Source: Sulfuriferula plumbiphila
Lineage (GTDB): Bacteria; Pseudomonadota; Gammaproteobacteria; Burkholderiales; Sulfuriferulaceae
Length of the DNA stretch: 64,000 nt
Direction of reading: 5' to 3'
NCBI RefSeq assembly: GCF_009938015.1
Contig: NZ_AP021884.1
Span: 310,001-374,000, forward strand
Positions 63,178 to 64,000 of this stretch are shown here, piece by piece; position 1 is the stretch's first letter; each line of letters begins with the position of its first letter. Below the pieces are notes generated by a model. That model saw only the letters and a program-made list of their open reading frames with translations. It made no database searches and was not told where the DNA came from. The position numbers and the translations under genes were made by a program.

Positions 63178-63792
63178 ATGGCCAGTTGCTGCGAGGATAA
63201 AAGTTGTGAGGTGAGCGCACTGCGGGAGAGTCATGGCCGTGTGCTGTGGATCGTTTTGTCCATCAACGCCGCGATGTTTGTTTTCGAAGGCGGGGCGGGC
63301 CTATTCGCTCATTCCACGGCGCTGCTTGCGGATGCCCTGGATATGCTGGGTGATGCGCTCGTGTATGGATTCAGTCTGTTCGTGCTCGCGCGTTCCGCGC
63401 GCTGGCAGGTAGGTGCGGCGCTGGCGAAGGGCAGTTTCATGCTGCTATTTGGCCTGGGCGTGCTTGCTGAAGCCGTGTACAAAATATTGCACCCGGTCAT
63501 GCCCAGGGCGGAAATAATGGGCGTGGTGGGCGCAATCGCCTTGGCCGCAAACCTGATTTGCTTCTTTTTGCTGTATCGCCATCGCGCAGACAACCTGAAT
63601 ATGTCTTCGACCTGGCTTTGTTCGCGGAATGACTTGATCGCCAACGCCGGGGTGCTGGCCGCAGCAGGTGGAAGTTATATGCTTACTTCCCGATGGCCGG
63701 ACATTGGGGTTGGCGTCATGATCGCTGGCCTTTTCTTGATCTCAGCATTCAGTGTCATTCGGCAATCTTTCAGTGCGCTGCGGGTTAGTTAG
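63178..63792 (+). CDS. Short CDF-type cation transporter
   Basis: The 204-residue protein has a cysteine-rich N-terminus (MASCCEDKSCEV) and transmembrane helices related to CDF transporters: AMFVFEGGAGLFAHSTALLA, then DALDMLGDALVYGFSLFVLA (metal-site Asp pairs), and SSTWLCSRNDLIANAGVLAA in the fifth-helix site where Cys replaces the usual His. It has no C-terminal cytoplasmic domain. This compact subfamily often accompanies czc/cop clusters. Its end overlaps the flgB-like stop on the opposite strand. Confidence 0.85.
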   Translation: MASCCEDKSCEVSALRESHGRVLWIVLSINAAMFVFEGGAGLFAHSTALLADALDMLGDALVYGFSLFVLARSARWQVGAALAKGSFMLLFGLGVLAEAVYKILHPVMPRAEIMGVVGAIALAANLICFFLLYRHRADNLNMSSTWLCSRNDLIANAGVLAAAGGSYMLTSRWPDIGVGVMIAGLFLISAFSVIRQSFSALRVS

Positions 63793-64000
63793 TAAGGAGT
63801 GCTTTTGAGCAGATCATCCATGTCCTTGTAATGGCCTTTAACTCTGTCCACTTCATATTCATACATAATCGCGTTTTCCGTAAATTTTGCCCGTTCGCTA
63901 TCCATATCCACGGTGTTCCCATCCACACTCCCTTGGCTTGGAACAGCGTATTTTATGTCCACTGATTGGGGCGTCTTTCCTGTGCGCAGCGCTTCTTGAA
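63789..64000 (-). CDS. flgB: FlgB-like flagellar rod protein, C-terminal fragment
   Basis: The minus strand from the right edge encodes ALRTGKTPQSVDIKYAVPSQ, then GSVDGNTVDMDSERAKFTEN, then AIMYEYEVDRVKGHYKDMDD and ends LLKSTPY. The DGNTVDMDxERAKFxENA segment is the FlgB C-terminal signature. Only the last 70 codons are inside. This marks a return to core chromosome. The final 25 residues differ from E. coli FlgB. Confidence 0.7.
   Translation of the reverse strand, partial: QEALRTGKTPQSVDIKYAVPSQGSVDGNTVDMDSERAKFTENAIMYEYEVDRVKGHYKDMDDLLKSTPY

Overview
The window looks like a betaproteobacterial chromosome, probably of the Nitrosomonadales (Gallionella/Sideroxydans/Thiobacillus type), carrying a large accessory region. 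Basis: the rsmA-pdxA-surA-lptD order, the divergent amgK-murU cell-wall recycling pair, a ubi hydroxylase pair, dsbC and a trpG-trpD-trpC block in compact, overlapping housekeeping style. A flgB-like 3' end reappears at the right edge. No species can be named from the sequence alone.

Layout. 1-14.4 kb: core genes (envelope biogenesis on the minus strand; peptidoglycan recycling, aminopeptidase, ubiquinone, DsbC and a methyltransferase on the plus strand; tryptophan genes on the minus strand). 14.5-25.5 kb: a plasmid- or ICE-like backbone, eroded. It holds a two-gene Cas4-like nuclease, a ParM-like PRTRC-D protein, a truncated integrase, several toxin-antitoxin modules, and a PRTRC cassette (E1-like ThiF, JAMM-type protein A, truncated protein B). 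25.5-39.0 kb: cargo on the plus strand next to a minus-strand luxR. It has a luxR/rsaM/luxI quorum-sensing cassette with two recognisable lux boxes, followed by a tightly overlapping operon of RpiB-like, aminotransferase, methyltransferase, LuxE, LuxD, LuxC, DXS, two-part transketolase and two-part pyruvate-type decarboxylase genes, with no luciferase genes. 39.1-42.2 kb: IS30 debris, an extra D-Ala-D-Ala ligase gene and an intact IS5-family element inserted exactly at its stop codon. 42.3-49.4 kb: backbone resumes on the minus strand (SbcC/SbcD-like pair, two small overlapping ORFs, an RDF-like protein, a DUF1173 protein). 49.9-63.8 kb: metal-resistance region. It has copA-copB-cupredoxin-DUF411 divergent from copR and a frameshifted copS, a decayed dmeF, an unusual recombinase, ZIP and CDF transporters, DUF305, uppP, an IS110 element and a short CDF protein.

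How it works together. The most interesting unit is the cargo at 25.5-39.0 kb. LuxC/D/E homologues should make a fatty aldehyde. Three kinds of ThDP enzyme alongside could condense such an aldehyde with a 2- or 3-carbon donor, and the class III aminotransferase and methyltransferase could tailor the product. Quorum control is plausible because luxI and rsaM carry lux boxes, but no lux box was seen before the operon itself. The cargo sits where PRTRC protein B is broken, and both flanks are minus-strand backbone genes, which suggests the cargo split an older PRTRC element. The right-hand copper/zinc genes form a second, independent cargo with its own regulatory sites and signs of decay.
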